Shown here one piece after another: positions 30,076-42,519 of a stretch of DNA of 64,000 nucleotides (its first letter is position 1; each line of letters starts with the position of its first letter). The position numbers were made by a program, and so were the translations under genes. This stretch comes from Gambelia wislizenii (lineage: Eukaryota > Chordata > Lepidosauria > Squamata > Crotaphytidae): contig JAUMIR010000012.1 of the NCBI GenBank assembly GCA_030847615.1, positions 2,907,501-2,971,500 on the forward strand, in the 5' to 3' direction. Under the pieces are notes generated by a model. It had not been told where the DNA came from and ran no database searches. It saw only the letters and a program-made list of their open reading frames with translations.

Positions 30076-30359
30076 TGTGGATATACTGTTTTCTGTTTTC
30101 CCTCTTCCCTCCAAGAGGGTGGGCTTGGAACAGGGATGGCAGAGGTCCCAAAAACTTCTGTCATCTTCAACATCTGATGGCCAGCTGTAGCCACAGGAAT
30201 GTCTCTGCAAGTTTTTTGGGCCAATGGTGTGTTCCTCTCTCTCTCTCTTTTTTTTTTTTAACAGAAAAATTTGTTGGTCATCACTTTCTCCACGATGCTG
30301 CACTGTCCAGTTTTGCTTCTAGTGACTGAAATGATTGGGGGGTGGGCAGCCTTCTACTC

Positions 30360-30945
30360 CCATGTTGTTGTGATTCTCCTTGAATGTCCTCCAAAGAAGG
30401 AGAGTCCTACACCCTCCAAGGCAGTCCATTCCACTATCAAGCAGCTCCTACAGTTAAAAAGTTCTTAATGTTTAGGTGGAATCTCTTTTCTTATAATCCA
30501 AATCCACTGGTTTGTGTTCAAACTTCTGGAGTAGCAGAAAACAAGCTCACATTGTCATATACATGATATCCCTTCAGAGATGTAAAGATAGCTATCATGT
30601 CACCTCTCTCTGTCTTCTCTTCTCCAAGCTAAACACACCCAAGCTTCCTTAGTCATATCCTCATAAGGCTTGGTTTCCAGACCTCCCACCATCCTGGTCG
30701 CCCTTCTCCGGACATGTTCCAGCTTGTCAATATCCTTCTCAAACTGTGGTGTCCAGAACTGGTCCCAGTTTTCCAGGGGAGATCTGACCAATGCAGAATA
30801 GAGTGGCATGACTGTTTCCTTCTGTCTGGACTCTATGCACCTGTTGAGGCAGTCCAGAATTGCATTGGCTTTTTTGGCTGCTGCATCACACTGTTGACTC
30901 ATGTTTAACATGCAGTCACAATAAGACCCCTAGATGCTTTTTGTA
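30360..30945 (-). mobile_element. CR1 LINE 3' portion
   Basis: The minus strand at 30911-30600 encodes a CR1 C-terminal ORF segment (PLYSALVRSPLENWDQFWTP, then KDIDKLEHVRRRATRMVGGL) and continues into the CR1 end. The frame is open but 5'-truncated and carries changes from the CR1 consensus, so it is a dead fragment. Confidence 0.85.
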
Positions 30946-31524
30946 AGTGCTACCTTCAAACCTCTTCTTCCCTCCCTGGCCTCAGGCACATGCTGGCAAG
31001 CCCTTCCCCCTGCATGCCAGATGACAGGCCGAATTACACATCCAAGCGAGACCTTTTATATTTCATTTTCCACCCCTGGTGACTTTGGCGTTTGCATGTT
31101 TATTTCCCACTGATTGCTGACTCAAGAGAAGAACACTGCGGGTGAATCAGAGCTAGCAGCTGGCTTGTAGGGCAGCCAGAAAAGCTGAAAACTCAGTGGG
31201 GGGAGATATTAGTTTCAGGATAAACACAACTCAGACAGGAAAGTTGGATGGAGTGAACACACAACCCTGAGTCAGGCCAACGTGCAACCTGGGCTGTGTT
31301 GAAACAGCCTGCCAATGGAGAACTGTGCCGTGATGATGACACGTCCAGGTATTTACTCTTTAAGGTATGTTCTAGGTCAGGGGCATCGTTACTATTGGAC
31401 TAGGTGGGAGGCGTTGTTCCTGTGCTTCCTATTGATGGGGGATTCTGAGGACATCTCCTTATCCCACTGTTATGGCACCAAAGTTACCACAACTGCTGCC
31501 ACCCCAGACACTGTGTGTGTCATA

Positions 31525-32000
31525 GTATCCTAGAGTTGGAAGAGACCCCAAGGGCCATCCAGTCCAACCCCATTCTGCCTTGCAGGAATACCCAATCAAA
31601 GCACTCCCAACAGCTGGCCATCCAGCCTCTGTTTAAAAACCTCCAAAGAGGGAGACTCCACCACACTCCCAGGCAGTGCACTCCTCTGTCAAACAGCTCT
31701 TACTGTCAGGAAGGTCTTCCTAATGTACCCAGTTTGTGGGGGCAATTAGCTAACATACATTGGAAACTGCTTAAGGCAGTATAGATGTGTAAATTGCTAT
31801 TGCTTAAAACAATCTGTAAGCCGCTCTGATAGCCTTGTGGCTGAAGAGCGGGGTATAAATAAATAAATAATAATAATAATAATAAATAAAATTATCTGGA
31901 ATCTCTTTTCCTGTATTTCGAGTCCATTGTTCTGTGTCCTAGTCTCTGGAGCAGCAGAGAACAAGCTTGATCCATCCTCAATACGATATCAGTTTGAACT
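31525..32000 (-). mobile_element. CR1 LINE 3' end, split by a SINE-like insertion
   Basis: The reverse complement starts with the CR1 terminus (TAGAGTTGGAAGAGACCCCA, AGGGCCATCCAGTCCAACCC) and runs to about 31728. After an insertion at 31729-31888 it resumes at about 31890 (GGAATCTCTTTTCCTGTATT) and runs to about 32000. Confidence 0.75.
31729..31888 (+). mobile_element. SINE or LINE-tail element inserted in CR1
   Basis: A unit TAGCTAACATACATTGGAAA...GTAAGCCGCTCTGATAGCCT ends in GGGGTATAAATAAATAAA and (TAA)n. A second copy lies at 32044-32173. Confidence 0.65.
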
Positions 32001-32043
32001 CAACCACCACTCTCCAACATTTCACTTATGGCTAAACAATATC

Positions 32044-32173
32044 GGCATTAGCTAACACACATTGGAAACTGTTTAATGCAGTGTAGATGTGTAAATAGCT
32101 ATTGCTTAAAACAATTTGTAAGCCGCTCTGATAGCCTTGTGGCTAGAGAGCGGGGTATAAATAAATAAATAAG
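32044..32173 (+). mobile_element. Second copy of the GCCGCTCTGATAG SINE or LINE tail
   Basis: TTAGCTAACACACATTGGAA through AAGCCGCTCTGATAGCCTTG to GGGGTATAAATAAATAAAT. It is about 90 percent like 31740-31880 by eye. Confidence 0.65.
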
Positions 32174-32189
32174 CATGTGGTCAAGACAG

Positions 32190-32500
32190 TAACAGTTATT
32201 CATGAGTGAGAACAGACAAGCTAGGAGAGTCTGCAGCAGTTTGCTTTTGCCTGAACCTCCTGGGAAGGGCAACATTTCCCCTGCCTCCAGCAGACTTAAT
32301 ACAGTGAAAACTCCTTCTCCACTTTGAACTCTGATTGTAAGCTAGGGTGAAAGTGTAGGAGCAGAGAAACTGGGACATTTTAAAAGCAGCTGGAAAGCCA
32401 AACTGGGACTAAGAATCATAGAGTTGGAAGAGACCACAAGGGCCATCCAGTCCAACCCCACTCTGCCATGCAGGAATAAGGACAGTTGAAGGGTATGGCA
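32190..32500 (-). mobile_element. About 360-bp interspersed repeat, third copy, with CR1 insert
   Basis: It shares GCAAACTGCTGCAGACTCTC and related blocks in reverse complement with the other copies. It is interrupted at about 32412-32478 by a CR1 3' end (minus) and resumes with GACAGTTGAAGGGTATGGC. Confidence 0.5.
32412..32478 (-). mobile_element. CR1 3' terminus fragment
   Basis: AATCATAGAGTTGGAAGAGA then CCACAAGGGCCATCCAGTCC is the inverted CR1 end. It is a short 5'-truncated insertion. Confidence 0.75.
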
Positions 32501-32574
32501 GGTATGGGGAGGGACTGGGGGGATTGGCACCCCATAAGAATTCTGACCTTTCCCTTCAGTCCCCAAATTTCTAG

Positions 32575-32912
32575 CACGGCAGTAACTTAAGCTTAAAAGG
32601 GCCTTTTCATCAGCTGCCCGCAGACTGTGGAATAACCTGCCAGAAGAGATTCGATAGCTAAACATGCTGTCAGAATTTAAAATGTTACTAAAGACCCATC
32701 TCTTCTAGCAGGCCTACCCATTTGATTTTAATCTATGATTTTTAAATTTGTACGGATGATTTTAATGTAATGTTTATTTTAATCTTATATGTGTTTTTAC
32801 TTGCGTGTTTTAATGATTTTATGTTATACATTTTATTTTAATTCATATTGTACCCCGCCTCGAGCCTTGGGGAGAGGTGGGTAAGAAATAAGTAAATAAA
32901 TAAATAATAATT
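32575..32912 (+). mobile_element. L2-like LINE 3' end
   Basis: The translated start resembles the LINE-2 ORF terminus (RRLWNNLPEEIR-like, FKMLLKTHLF). A T-rich 3' UTR follows, then the tail CCCCGCCTCGAGCCTTGGGG and TAAATAAATAAATAATAAT. Confidence 0.7.
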
Positions 32913-33969
32913 AGCATTTAGAAGCATACTTCCAGCCTCCAAAGAAAAGGGGCAAGCAAAGAGACCAAGGAAATGTAGACACAGCAAATAGAGGAGGAGT
33001 CTGAAGTGTGAATTATTTTCAGGGTCTAATTCTCTGGAATGAGCAAGATTTGGGGAATGAAGGACATTTTTATTGGGGGCAGATTTCTTTTTTGAGGTGC
33101 ATGCTCTCATTCTTCCCCCCCCCCCACTCGATAGTACAACCCTGCCCTTGGTCTTTCCTCTTCAGAGCTTTGTAGTATCAGAGAGCATAGACCGGGCATC
33201 TGCCATGGATCAATGGTTATCCAGGCCAACTTTCCTTCCTCCCACCCCCCAAAAAGGGTGAAAAGGAGCTCTGCCCCACGGATGTTCTGGTGCTAGGACT
33301 CATGGGTACAACCCAGAGACCTGAATCTAGCAGGGCCAAGCCTCTTCCCCTCGCAGCACATCATCCTCCCTCTTTGGCTGCACGTGCAAAAGAACGCAGA
33401 GAGAGAGAGAAAGCTATTTTTGTCACGCTGCAGCTGGGACTAGCTGGGTGACAATCGTCTCTCTGTCCCCGTTGCTCTGGATGTTTCCTAGCACTTCTGT
33501 GTCTCTGATTTTGAGCTGGGACAGATCTGTCACCCTGCGGCCATCTCCCATTGTGGTGAGGTGGCCATGAACATCTGACTTTCCAGAAGAGATTTTCCTA
33601 TCTGAAGAGCAATCAGGGTCCTGTCAGTTTCTTCGGACTCCCTGGACCTCTCTCTTTCTGGCTGAAAAAGGAGTGAATGGTGTCTCCTGGGAGCTTTCAG
33701 GAGCAGAAATCCCTCTTTCTAATAAGCTGCAGGATCCCCTGCACTGTTTAATATTAAAACAACAACAACAAAATATCCATTTTTCAAAACTAGAGGTGGA
33801 TTGTTGGCCGCTTCTGTTTGCTTTTTCCATGTTTGGGCAGTCTACGTAGCTCCTGGCGTCTCCCAGGGAAGAAAATTGCATCTCAAAACCTGCCACAGTT
33901 GTTCAGTCCTGGCATTCTCTATTGCAGGCTGGCCCTGAGCAACCTGAAAAGGAATCTCATTGCTTTAAT

Positions 33970-34350
33970 GCATACCCTCCAACTCTCCCAATTTGGCAGG
34001 GATGGCCCTGCTTCATCTTCTTTCTTTCTACTTTTCCAGCAGCTTTTAAAGTGTCCCAGTTTGCCTCTCCTCCAACCACTTTCCCCCTTTGTCCTAAAGT
34101 TATTTTCAGTTGCTGCAAACTGAATTCAAAGTGCAAACGTAATTTGCACGCCATTAACTCAGCAAGAAGGAGAGGAGAAGAGGGGACAAAAAATCTTGCC
34201 CTTCCCAGGAGGGTCAGGCAAAAGCAACTGTTGCAGCCTCTCCTAGCTTGTCTGTTCTTCCAAATGAATAACTTCTGCCATCTTGATCATGCTCTGATGT
34301 TGCTCAGCTACACGTGTCCTGGTTTTTGTCTGCAAATTGTTGGAGTGAAT
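33970..34350 (+). mobile_element. About 360-bp interspersed repeat, best copy (hAT-like candidate)
   Basis: It begins ATACCCTCCAACTCTCCCAA and ends CTGCAAATTGTTGGAGTG, so the outer CCTCCAAC/GTTGGAG are inverted. The interior contains TCAGTTGCTGCAAACTGAAT and GCCATTAACTCAGCAAGAAG. No transposase is seen. A clear target duplication was not visible. Confidence 0.55.
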
Positions 34351-35027
34351 GCTTAATGGTCTCAGGATCCACACAGATGTGCGAACTGAGTAAATGTTTT
34401 TCCCCAGACCAGATGATCTCACTTGGCCAGGACAGAAGGGAAAGGCTTTGTCTGGGAGACTCCTTCCTTAGAGGTCATAGCTTATTTCACATGTGGCCTG
34501 GCCCAGAGATAAAAAACAGATTTTAAGTGATTCCAAGTAGATTGGGACAGAGATATCCCTTCCCATTGTGAGTCTCTTGCATCTTTCTTTTCCCTCAGGG
34601 CAGAAGCTTGCAATGAAAACATCGTAAAGTCTTGCAGATGCTGGCTGATCAACATGAGAGTGGCAGTGCCAGATCGACAGAGGGCCAAGGCACTTACAAC
34701 ATGCCCAGGTGCTGTCTTTCCCTCTACTTCAGTATCTAAGATGCAAACAGACCATTAGCCAACATCTGCATGGAGGTGAACTTTGAGCCAAGAGTCATAA
34801 ATACAGACTGGATCCAATCAGTGCATTCTCAAGATCTGTTTTATAATACTTGATTATTGGCCATGCTGGGGGTTGGAGTTCAAAACAAGTGGAGGCCCCT
34901 ACGTTGAAAGTTTGAGAACTTACTGCTTTGGAACACTGTACTTGCCCAAGGTCTGGCCTAGAAGGGGTTGGCTCACAGATACATTTTGAGCTGTGGCATT
35001 GAGGGGTGGCTTGCATTTGCAAATGAG

Positions 35028-35232
35028 TACAGAATTAAAGAGTTGGAAAGGACACCAAGGGTCATTTAGTCCACCCATCAATGAAAAAAATGCACTGCGG
35101 AAGTATCCCCGAGAAATGGCTCTTCCACTTCTCTTTAAGAAGTTCCGACAGAAGACAGTCCACTACCTTCCAAGGCAGTCTCTTCCACTGTCAAACAGCC
35201 ATGACTGTCAAGATGTTCCTGCTAATGTTTAG
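35028..35232 (-). mobile_element. CR1 LINE 3' end fragment
   Basis: The inverted CR1 terminus (AAAGAGTTGGAAAGGACACC) is followed by the ORF tail region (CCAAGGCAGTCTCTTCCACT, GTCAAACAGCCATGACTGTC). It is diverged. Confidence 0.7.
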
Positions 35233-35359
35233 TCAAAGCAAGCACTGCAGCCTCCAATGGACGTCTTACGGGGAGTGTGGTTCTATGCATGCCAGCTGTT
35301 GTTCAGAATTCAGCACGCCCAAGTGGTGAACTAGATAAAATAATAAGAGAACCAGCAAA

Positions 35360-35500
35360 CCGAACATAAGTTTTTCTTGGCAAGGTTTGTTCAAAGTAGG
35401 TTTGCCATAACTTTTCCTCTAAGGCTGAGAGAGAGCGACCCACTGGGTTTCCATGGCTGATTCAAACCCTGCTCTCCCCAAGTCCTAGTCCAACACTGCT
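35360..35500 (-). mobile_element. MIR/CORE-like tRNA SINE, partial
   Basis: TTTTTCTTGGCAAGGTTTGT...GTTTCCATGGCTGATTCAAACC is the inverted core and B-box region. The tail is missing. Confidence 0.65.
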
Positions 35501-36309
35501 GTGAATTGGCATTACCCAGCAGCAATCCACATTTTTTTCTCTCCGTATAGACAACCCCTAGGAAATTGTAGCAAGCTGCTGCTCTACTAGCCGAGCTGGA
35601 GATTTGCCCTTTTCTTCTCGCCTGGAGCTGAGCCCATCCTTGTCTCCCACCTGGCGATGGTCCACGAAAACTGGAGACTCAGGACCAGACCCTAAGATTT
35701 GGCAACCCTAGTTGTATCCTTATTATGTTCTTAAATGAATTATAATGTTGATGTTTTTAATATAATAATTTGGCTGTTTCCCAACTTTTTCACATTCCAT
35801 TATTTAGCTGTTCACACTTGGTTGTTAAGATGCCTTGGGTCCCATGCATTAGGAGAAAAAGTGGGATATTAAAACAAACAAATCAGAGAAAATCACAAAC
35901 TGTAGTGTTGCATGGTGGCCGAACAGTGAACTCAAAGATGGGAGTTCTTCTCTAGGCAGTCTTGGAAACAGCCTTGTTTCCATGGCCAAAAGCCCCCACC
36001 CCATTTCCTCTGCTAATTGAGAATGGAAAGAGAGGGAAGTCTGTCCAAGCTGAGAAGAAAGAGGCCAAAGCGGAGAGACGAGCTGTGCACTGCCTTGAGT
36101 TTCTCCATCAATGGCTGGAGCTGAACCCCATTCAAGAGACACACAGCCAGCCTCAGCCTCTGATGGATGAAGCTTGACAATTGAGGGGGAGGGAACGGGG
36201 AAGGCAGCGGTGGAAAGAAACGAGGTGGAAAAGTCTGGCAGCTGGAAGGACAAGGAAGGCCTCCATAAATTGCTGACTGGGGCAGGGAGCAGGCATGAGA
36301 GCACCCAAG

Positions 36310-36512
36310 ACTCACAGAACTGCAGAGCTGAAAGGGTCCACAAGGGCCATCTAGTCCAACTCCTTGCCATTGCAGGAACACACAACTAAAGCACTCCCCC
36401 AAAATGGCCATCCAACCTCTATTTAAAACCTCTAAAGATGGAGAGGTCCACCACCCTGTGAAGTAATCTGTTCCTCCACTACAGTCTCTTCCAAGAGCTC
36501 TGGATGATCTTT
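36310..36512 (-). mobile_element. CR1 LINE 3' end fragment
   Basis: CTGAAAGGGTCCACAAGGGC then CATCTAGTCCAACTCCTTGC, continuing as AAAGCACTCCCCC...CCTCTATTTAAAACCTCTAA. This is the inverted CR1 end. Confidence 0.75.
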
Positions 36513-37174
36513 GCAACTGGAAGCCAGGTTCCAGAAAAGATTAGGATAGCACCGCAACAACACACGGCTTTTCCAGGCAGTCACTGTTCATTTTGGCAAG
36601 TGACAGATGGGAGCAGCGCTTCAAACCCACTACATTTGGGTTTTCAAGCTAAAACTCTTTCTCTTCTGTTTTTGTTAAAATAACCTTTTCACTGAAAATG
36701 GAAAAAATATGAAAATACAGTTATTTTTCGGAGTGTATCCTGGCAACCCGTAGCCTGCATCCTATTGACTATTCTTATTCATTAGTCCCAAGGGGAGTAC
36801 AGCTGTTGAATCCACTTCTTGCATGAGGAAGACCCCCATGGATTCAATGGTTCTAGTCTAGTTGGGACTAGTGACAGGGCTGAAGCCGATGGGTGCTTCG
36901 GAGTCACTCTCCTTAAAGGCCACATTCCTGCTGGTAAGAACAGCCAACCATCCCCTTCAATAGCAGCAGCAAGGGGCAGCTAATTAAAGGCACTTGGTCT
37001 TTGACCTTGGCCCAGGGGATCAGTTTCCTCTGAGGTCCCATTTAGTCATTTAACCTTCCTCAACTCCACTGACAACTCTTGGGAGAGCAGATGGACCAAA
37101 GGTTAAGAATCGAGCCTTTTTTAAATGACTCCGAAGAGACATCCAAGAGGCCAGACAGTGAATTATTGATGCTG

Positions 37175-37262
37175 TACCCTGAGTATTCCTTGACTAAGAA
37201 AACCCTATGACATTCATGGGGTCGTCGTAAGTTAACTGGTGACTCAAAGGCACATAATACAG
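37175..37262 (+). mobile_element. 5S-derived SINE, 3' body and tail only
   Basis: TGAGTATTCCTTGACTAAGA, then CCCTATGACATTCATGGGGT...GTGACTCAAAGGCACATAAT. It matches the tail of the 5S SINE family. Confidence 0.6.
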
Positions 37263-37880
37263 AAACACATCCTTAAAACCAAAAATCCACAGAGAAAAGG
37301 TTTGGTAGTCAGAAGAAGTCTTCTGAGGGTCAAGAGGCAGAATGCAAACAATTTTATCTGCCAGTCCTGGCGCCAGCATGAGAGTATTTCTGCATGTTTG
37401 CTGTAAATTAATCAGCTGGCATAATTAATTTTTTTGCAATAACTGCAGAAGCTCTGATTTGGAATGCCCAATTCAACTCTTCTTCTTTGGCTTTTGCAAT
37501 TTCGTTTTTACATAGTTTAGAGATTCGCTCCTCAGACTTGAGGACTAATATAATAAAATCAATGTGATGCTTGAAGTTTTCTGTTTATCCACCATTGCCA
37601 CAAAATGTGGGGATCTCTACTTGTCCCCACTGCTATGGCACCACATGTGGGGATCTTCTAGATGTCCTCATGGTTCCTACGTGAGAGTTTATTCTTATAT
37701 TCCCACCACTGAATACCACCACCCTTGAAACAATACCTTGTGTCCAAATTCAACAATTCCAATTGCACTATTGTAACATTCTCAAAAGCACATGTGCATA
37801 ATTCAAAACTCATTGACTAAACAGATATTATACATACAGTTAAAGATTACTTATTTAACACAAATAAATCCTAACTGAAT

Positions 37881-38065
37881 AAGGGTCCATTCATACTATA
37901 CAGTTATAGCACTACTATTCCACTTTAATAGCCATGGCTACACTCTGTGGAATCTTGGTTTTGTAGTTTGGGGAGCTTTCTGGCTGAGAATTTCAAACAT
38001 CCCTCCACAAACATCCCAGAATGTCACAGGACAGAGCCATGGCAGTTAAAATGGAATCGTAATTT
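37881..38065. mobile_element. Palindromic MITE, diverged copy
   Basis: The arms CAGTTATAGCACTACTATTC then CACTTTAATAGCC and GGCAGTTAAAATGGAATCGT belong to the 27.5-kb family. Confidence 0.6.
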
Positions 38066-38154
38066 TGTATAATTTTATACACTGTAATCTATATAATTTT
38101 ATGCAATGAGGAGTTGAGACAGCAGCCTGCCGGGGGCCTTGCTTCTTCTCGTTG

Positions 38155-38262
38155 CTTATTATTATCTTTTATTTCTATAGCACCATCAAAGTACATGGCA
38201 CTTTACAAGAAAAAGAACAACAAAACACTTCCCTGCCCTCAAGCTTACAATCTAATGTTGCT
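38155..38262 (-). repeat. SINE/LINE tail fragment
   Basis: TTATTATTATC...TCTATAGCACCATCAAAGTA then CATGGCACTTTACAAG...CTTACAATCTAATG resembles the inverted tail of a common squamate retroposon. Confidence 0.45.
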
Positions 38263-38369
38263 TGCTAGAGGGAGGGAGCTGGACATGTCATCCTCAGGCC
38301 CCCTGCTCACCAGCATCACAGAACTCCATCCCTTGGTACTGCTGTCTGGCTTCTAAGGTGGGTTTTAGG

Positions 38370-38590
38370 GGGTCAGTGTGGTAAAGAGTTTTGAATGTTG
38401 GATTAGAACTCCGGGAGACCAGGGTTCAAATCCCCGCTCGGCCATGGAAACTCATTGGGTGACCTCAGGCACATCACACTCTCTCAACCTCAGAAGGCAA
38501 GGACAAACGTCCTCCAAATAATTCTTGCCAAGAAAACCCTAGTTTAGGATGACCATAAACCAGAGTCAACTTAAAAGCACGTAACAAGGG
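38370..38590 (+). mobile_element. MIR/CORE-like tRNA SINE
   Basis: Head AGAGTTTTGAATGTTGGATT, B box AGGGTTCAAATCCCCGCTCG, core GTGACCTCAGGCACATCACA and tail AACTTAAAAGCACGTAACA. Confidence 0.8.
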
Positions 38591-39892
38591 CAACCAATAA
38601 ACCAGATGCTGGCCCATTTAAGCTTCGTACCCTCTCAATGGCACGGCTTTTCAAGGTTTCAGAATGTAGCGTTTGCTAGACTTACCTGGAAATGCCAAGG
38701 CTTGAACCTGCAATGTTTTGCATGCAAAGTGTTCTTTCGCTACATTATGAACCTTCCCAAATGTCTCCTCACCTCAGCCCCCTCAAACACTGTCACCGTC
38801 CCTTTATTTTCAGTATGAAATTTGCACATTTCGATTTCAGTTACTCCCATTGCTTTCTCAACCGGCTCCTCTACTGCAGCGCCATGGCCTGCTGAATGTG
38901 GCACTCTGCACCATCTTGTGGGTTGAGAAGGTAATGCAAAGACATAGCGGATTTGTAAGTCCCACAGTAGCCTAAGCCACATATGCAGTTGCCCTCCCCC
39001 TGGGAGAAATGGACCAGGACCTTTTTGTTCCTTGAAAAATTAGGAAGATGGGCATCTGAATCCAATTGGGGCCATATGTCTCTGTAAGCTGACTTACATC
39101 TGCCTGTATTATAACTGCGCAGTTGCACAATGATCATATCCAGTAGAGGGTTACTGTAACAGAGCCAGCAAAGTGCCCAATGTGCACTGGGGTGCAATGC
39201 ACATTGGTGCTCTTGGCAGTGTCTCATTACACATCTTTGCAATTCAGTAAAGGGGTTTCTTAGCACCTCTGCTACCTAGCAAGATATACACAAAGTTACA
39301 TAATGTGACAGGTCATTCCGGCATATGCCTGGAAGAACTGCGTAATAAAATGGAATTACACCGATACCTTCACCAATCTTTTCCCCAAAGAACTATGCAC
39401 TAAACTGCTTGTTTAGATGTAGTCAGGTGAAAGGCGGGGCAGTTTGCAACTGAGCATCATGCAAGATACAGTAACTTAACAATTAAACAAAAAATCAATC
39501 CAGAGTAGGTGGTTTAAGATGGCAAGGTGAAACAGAGACAACAGAATGTGTACAATTTCAGTGCATACTTGGGTTTAGTTACAGCAAATCATCCTTCATC
39601 TTTCTGATATTTTCGTGGTGTTGGCTATCGTGGCCTGGGATAATGGAAGTTGTTGTTCAGTACATTTGGAGGGCATCAAGTAGGGGAAAGGGTCCATCTA
39701 CCAGCCAAAACATGTGTCTCAAAGGTAAGAATGAGGTGGTGGATGGGTATTTTGCATCCATTCTGGTCAGAAACAAGGGGTATAGTTATGGCAGGGGGGA
39801 AGGAAAATTAAGGCATAGCTCCCCCCTTGAAATAAGAAGTTTGTTCCTCCATTCCACAAACCTCTAAGCATTGCAGTAACTTAAACCTTCAA

Positions 39893-39893
<1 letters not shown>

Positions 39894-39931
<38 letters not shown>

Positions 39932-40165
39932 TTTTATTTATATCCCGCCCCTCTGCAACGCAATCGGGGCGGCTTACAATATAAAAACTCCATAATCATA
40001 ATACCCTAGCCCACCCACCCCTTAAAATAATATTAAATTATGATGGATTAAAAACAGACAAAAATTAAATATATATATAAATTAGAAGAAAAAATTACAA
40101 CATTTGGAAGTCCGGTTGAGGCCTCCAAAGGGGGCAGGCAAAGTGATCTGAACCATGGCCGGTAA
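39894..40165 (-). mobile_element. L2-like LINE 3' end with (AAT)n
   Basis: A microsatellite (39894-39930) leads into TTTTTATTTATATCCCGCCC, CTCTGCAACGCAATCGGGGC and GGCTTACAATATAA. It has the same inverted LINE 3' structure as 19228-19605. Confidence 0.6.
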
Positions 40166-42319
40166 ACACTTATAACTCCCTCCATGGATTCTCTCCCTAC
40201 CCCCTGCAACCCCAGTGAAGACTAAGTTCACCGTTATATTCACAGCCACACCAACTTTACTTCCAGTGCAGAATGTTGGACTACCTGGCAGGTTTATTGC
40301 TAAGGTTTAGCCAGGAGTCACACCTCAGGTAACAAAACCTCTAACAAAGAAACTACATTTACAAAGTCTTTTTACACTCATCCCCCATTTTCTTCCTTAT
40401 CTTCTGTCTAGCTGGGTTTTTTTTAAGCAGCATCTGCACTGGGAAGCTGAAAAAGGCAGACTTTTGGGTAGCAGCGGCATGACAGCAGGAAATAAGGCAA
40501 TGAAGCTTCCTCTGGGAATGAGCAGGATTCTACTCTACCTGTGCCTACCGTAGCTATGTGAGCCTCCCTACAACAGGCAAAGCAAACAGCAGCGGCTTCC
40601 AGAACCCCTTACTGAGCATGTGTATACACCAAAATATAGAGAAAATGGTGGGGGACAGATAAGACTGTCTTAGCAGGTACCGTCCAACATATTAAAAACC
40701 ATAGAACTGTTAAGTCTGCCCTGCAAAATGAAAATCCCAGGGAAAATGGAAGCTGATGAAAGAAAAAGTTATCCCATTTTGAAGGAAAACTTCAAGTGGG
40801 TCTCTACAAGAGTCAAAATGTTTTTGTTCAGTTATGAGAGGCTTACCTGATTTGGTCGTTTCATTTCACATGGGCATGTTGTTAATTTTGAAGAAAAAGT
40901 TTGCTGAAACATGTTGAGCTGCTCTTTTTTTTTTTTTGGCGCAGAAGTCTATTCCTATTCCTTCCATTTCTCCCTCTAGTACTAAAATTTCTGTTAAAAA
41001 ACGTCCAAGAACACATCGACTTCATTAACCGAGGCATCCCTTGATATGGAAAAACATGAAACGTTCAAGCCATTCTTCAAACAACACGGCAGTTATAAAC
41101 ACACACATCTAAACACCCAAGTCAGTCAAGTGATGCTTTCGGCTTTTATTTAGTTAAATGCAGCATTCTATACAAGAAAAAAAAAAAAAGAGAGATTTCA
41201 AACCCTGACAGGGAACTATAGTTCTTCTTAAATCAACCCGAATTAAAAGATTTCTCCCCAAATACACTGTACTGTATGGAAAATAATCTCTCCCTGCCCC
41301 GCCCCACCCCATTTACAGCGTGCCACGCAGTACGGTTATTTTGTGTATCTCAAACTTCAGAACTGTACAATTTGTTTACAAATCACACTTTTTTCCTATG
41401 AAAAATTACAGAAAAAAATATTGCCACTTATTTTTATTTGTAACAAAAAAAATTAGATTTTTAATTTTTTTTAAAAAAAAAACACAAAAAAAGTCAGCCA
41501 GAACTTTTTTTTTTTAATTTTTATTTTAAAGTATGTGCTTGGGAGGAAGGTGGGTGCAAAGGGAAGAAACCCCGGTGCAATTTGCAGCAGACTGGAGTTA
41601 TAATAATTATTTCTTAAATCTTCTGATTCAAGTTCAACAGCACTTGGCATTTAAAACCAAACAACCCCCAGCGAACCACTGGAAACAGATCCAAGCCGTG
41701 CCAAACTCAAGTTTTCAAAAGTCTCCAGCTAAGGATCAGCCCGTCTCCAGAGAAGACTGCTATTAAATCTCATGCTAACAGCATTAAAAGAAGGGACTCA
41801 AGCTTTCTTTCCAGCAAGGGTCAGTACAGAAATAAGGGGCAAATTGTTTCAGCCCAACAGTTGTTGCCTTATGATCAGGCATGGCGAAAGAGCGCATATA
41901 TAACTCCCAGTTATCTCCTGCCCTGCCCCACATTCTGAGAGAACTGAGCTTGTGGGGAGACACCTGCCCACCCCCACCCCATTGCTTTTATGGACAGATG
42001 GATCCAACATTTCTAAAAGGAGCAAGTGCCAGGTAAGGTAGCAAACTGCACGTGGTGTAATTTTCCCCCGTGAGCTTCCCCGACTAGGTTGCCGCACATG
42101 GAAAGCAGGCTACCCATTTTGCCAGCGATGAAGGATTAAAAAAGGGGGGAAATGGAAAATTTAAACAAAGCAAACTGCAACAGGCTAACACCCCATCCCC
42201 ATTAGATGGGGAGGAGGTCCACCCCGCTCAGCTGTTGTAGGCCATCTCATCAAAGACAGAGCATGGAAAAACATGACGTTCTTGACCAAAGAAATTAGGA
42301 GCCCTTTTGTGCTACAAAA

Positions 42320-42511
42320 TAGCTAGTGGAATAGCTACTGCTATTCCACTTTTAACTCATGGCAACATCCTATGGAATCTTGGGATGTATAGTTTGTGGA
42401 TATACTGGAGCTCTTTGGCAGGGAATTCCAAAAAGAGCCTCCTCTCCCAAAAAACTGCAACTCCCAAGATTTCACAGGATGGGAGCTACGGCAGGTAGAG
42501 TGTTTATAATA
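42320..42511. mobile_element. Palindromic MITE, diverged copy
   Basis: The left arm CTGCTATTCCACTTTTAACT and inner CCTATGGAATCTTGGGATGT are partly mirrored on the right by ACTGCAACTCCCAAGATTTC and ACAGGATGGGAGC. Confidence 0.6.
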
Positions 42512-42519
42512 ATGTAGTG

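Larger units (their letters stand above)
23641..41124. other. LLGL1-ALKBH5 intergenic region
   Basis: The region has no coding exon that I can recognise on either strand, in line with human, where these genes are neighbours. It is filled with the repeats listed separately. Stretches with no nameable content are 23640-24240, 24690-25245, 26535-27540, 29015-29340, 32915-33965, 34350-35025, 35500-36300, 36520-37170, 37270-37880, 38590-39890 and 40165-41124. Single open frames of 60-180 codons occur throughout but lack domains, splice context or codon structure. Confidence 0.6.

Noticed and set aside
38871..39266. A 131-codon Cys-rich minus-strand frame
   Set aside because: No domain, splice site or conserved motif. 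The DNA has inverted GCGCAGTTGCAC-type pieces and looks like an unnamed repeat.
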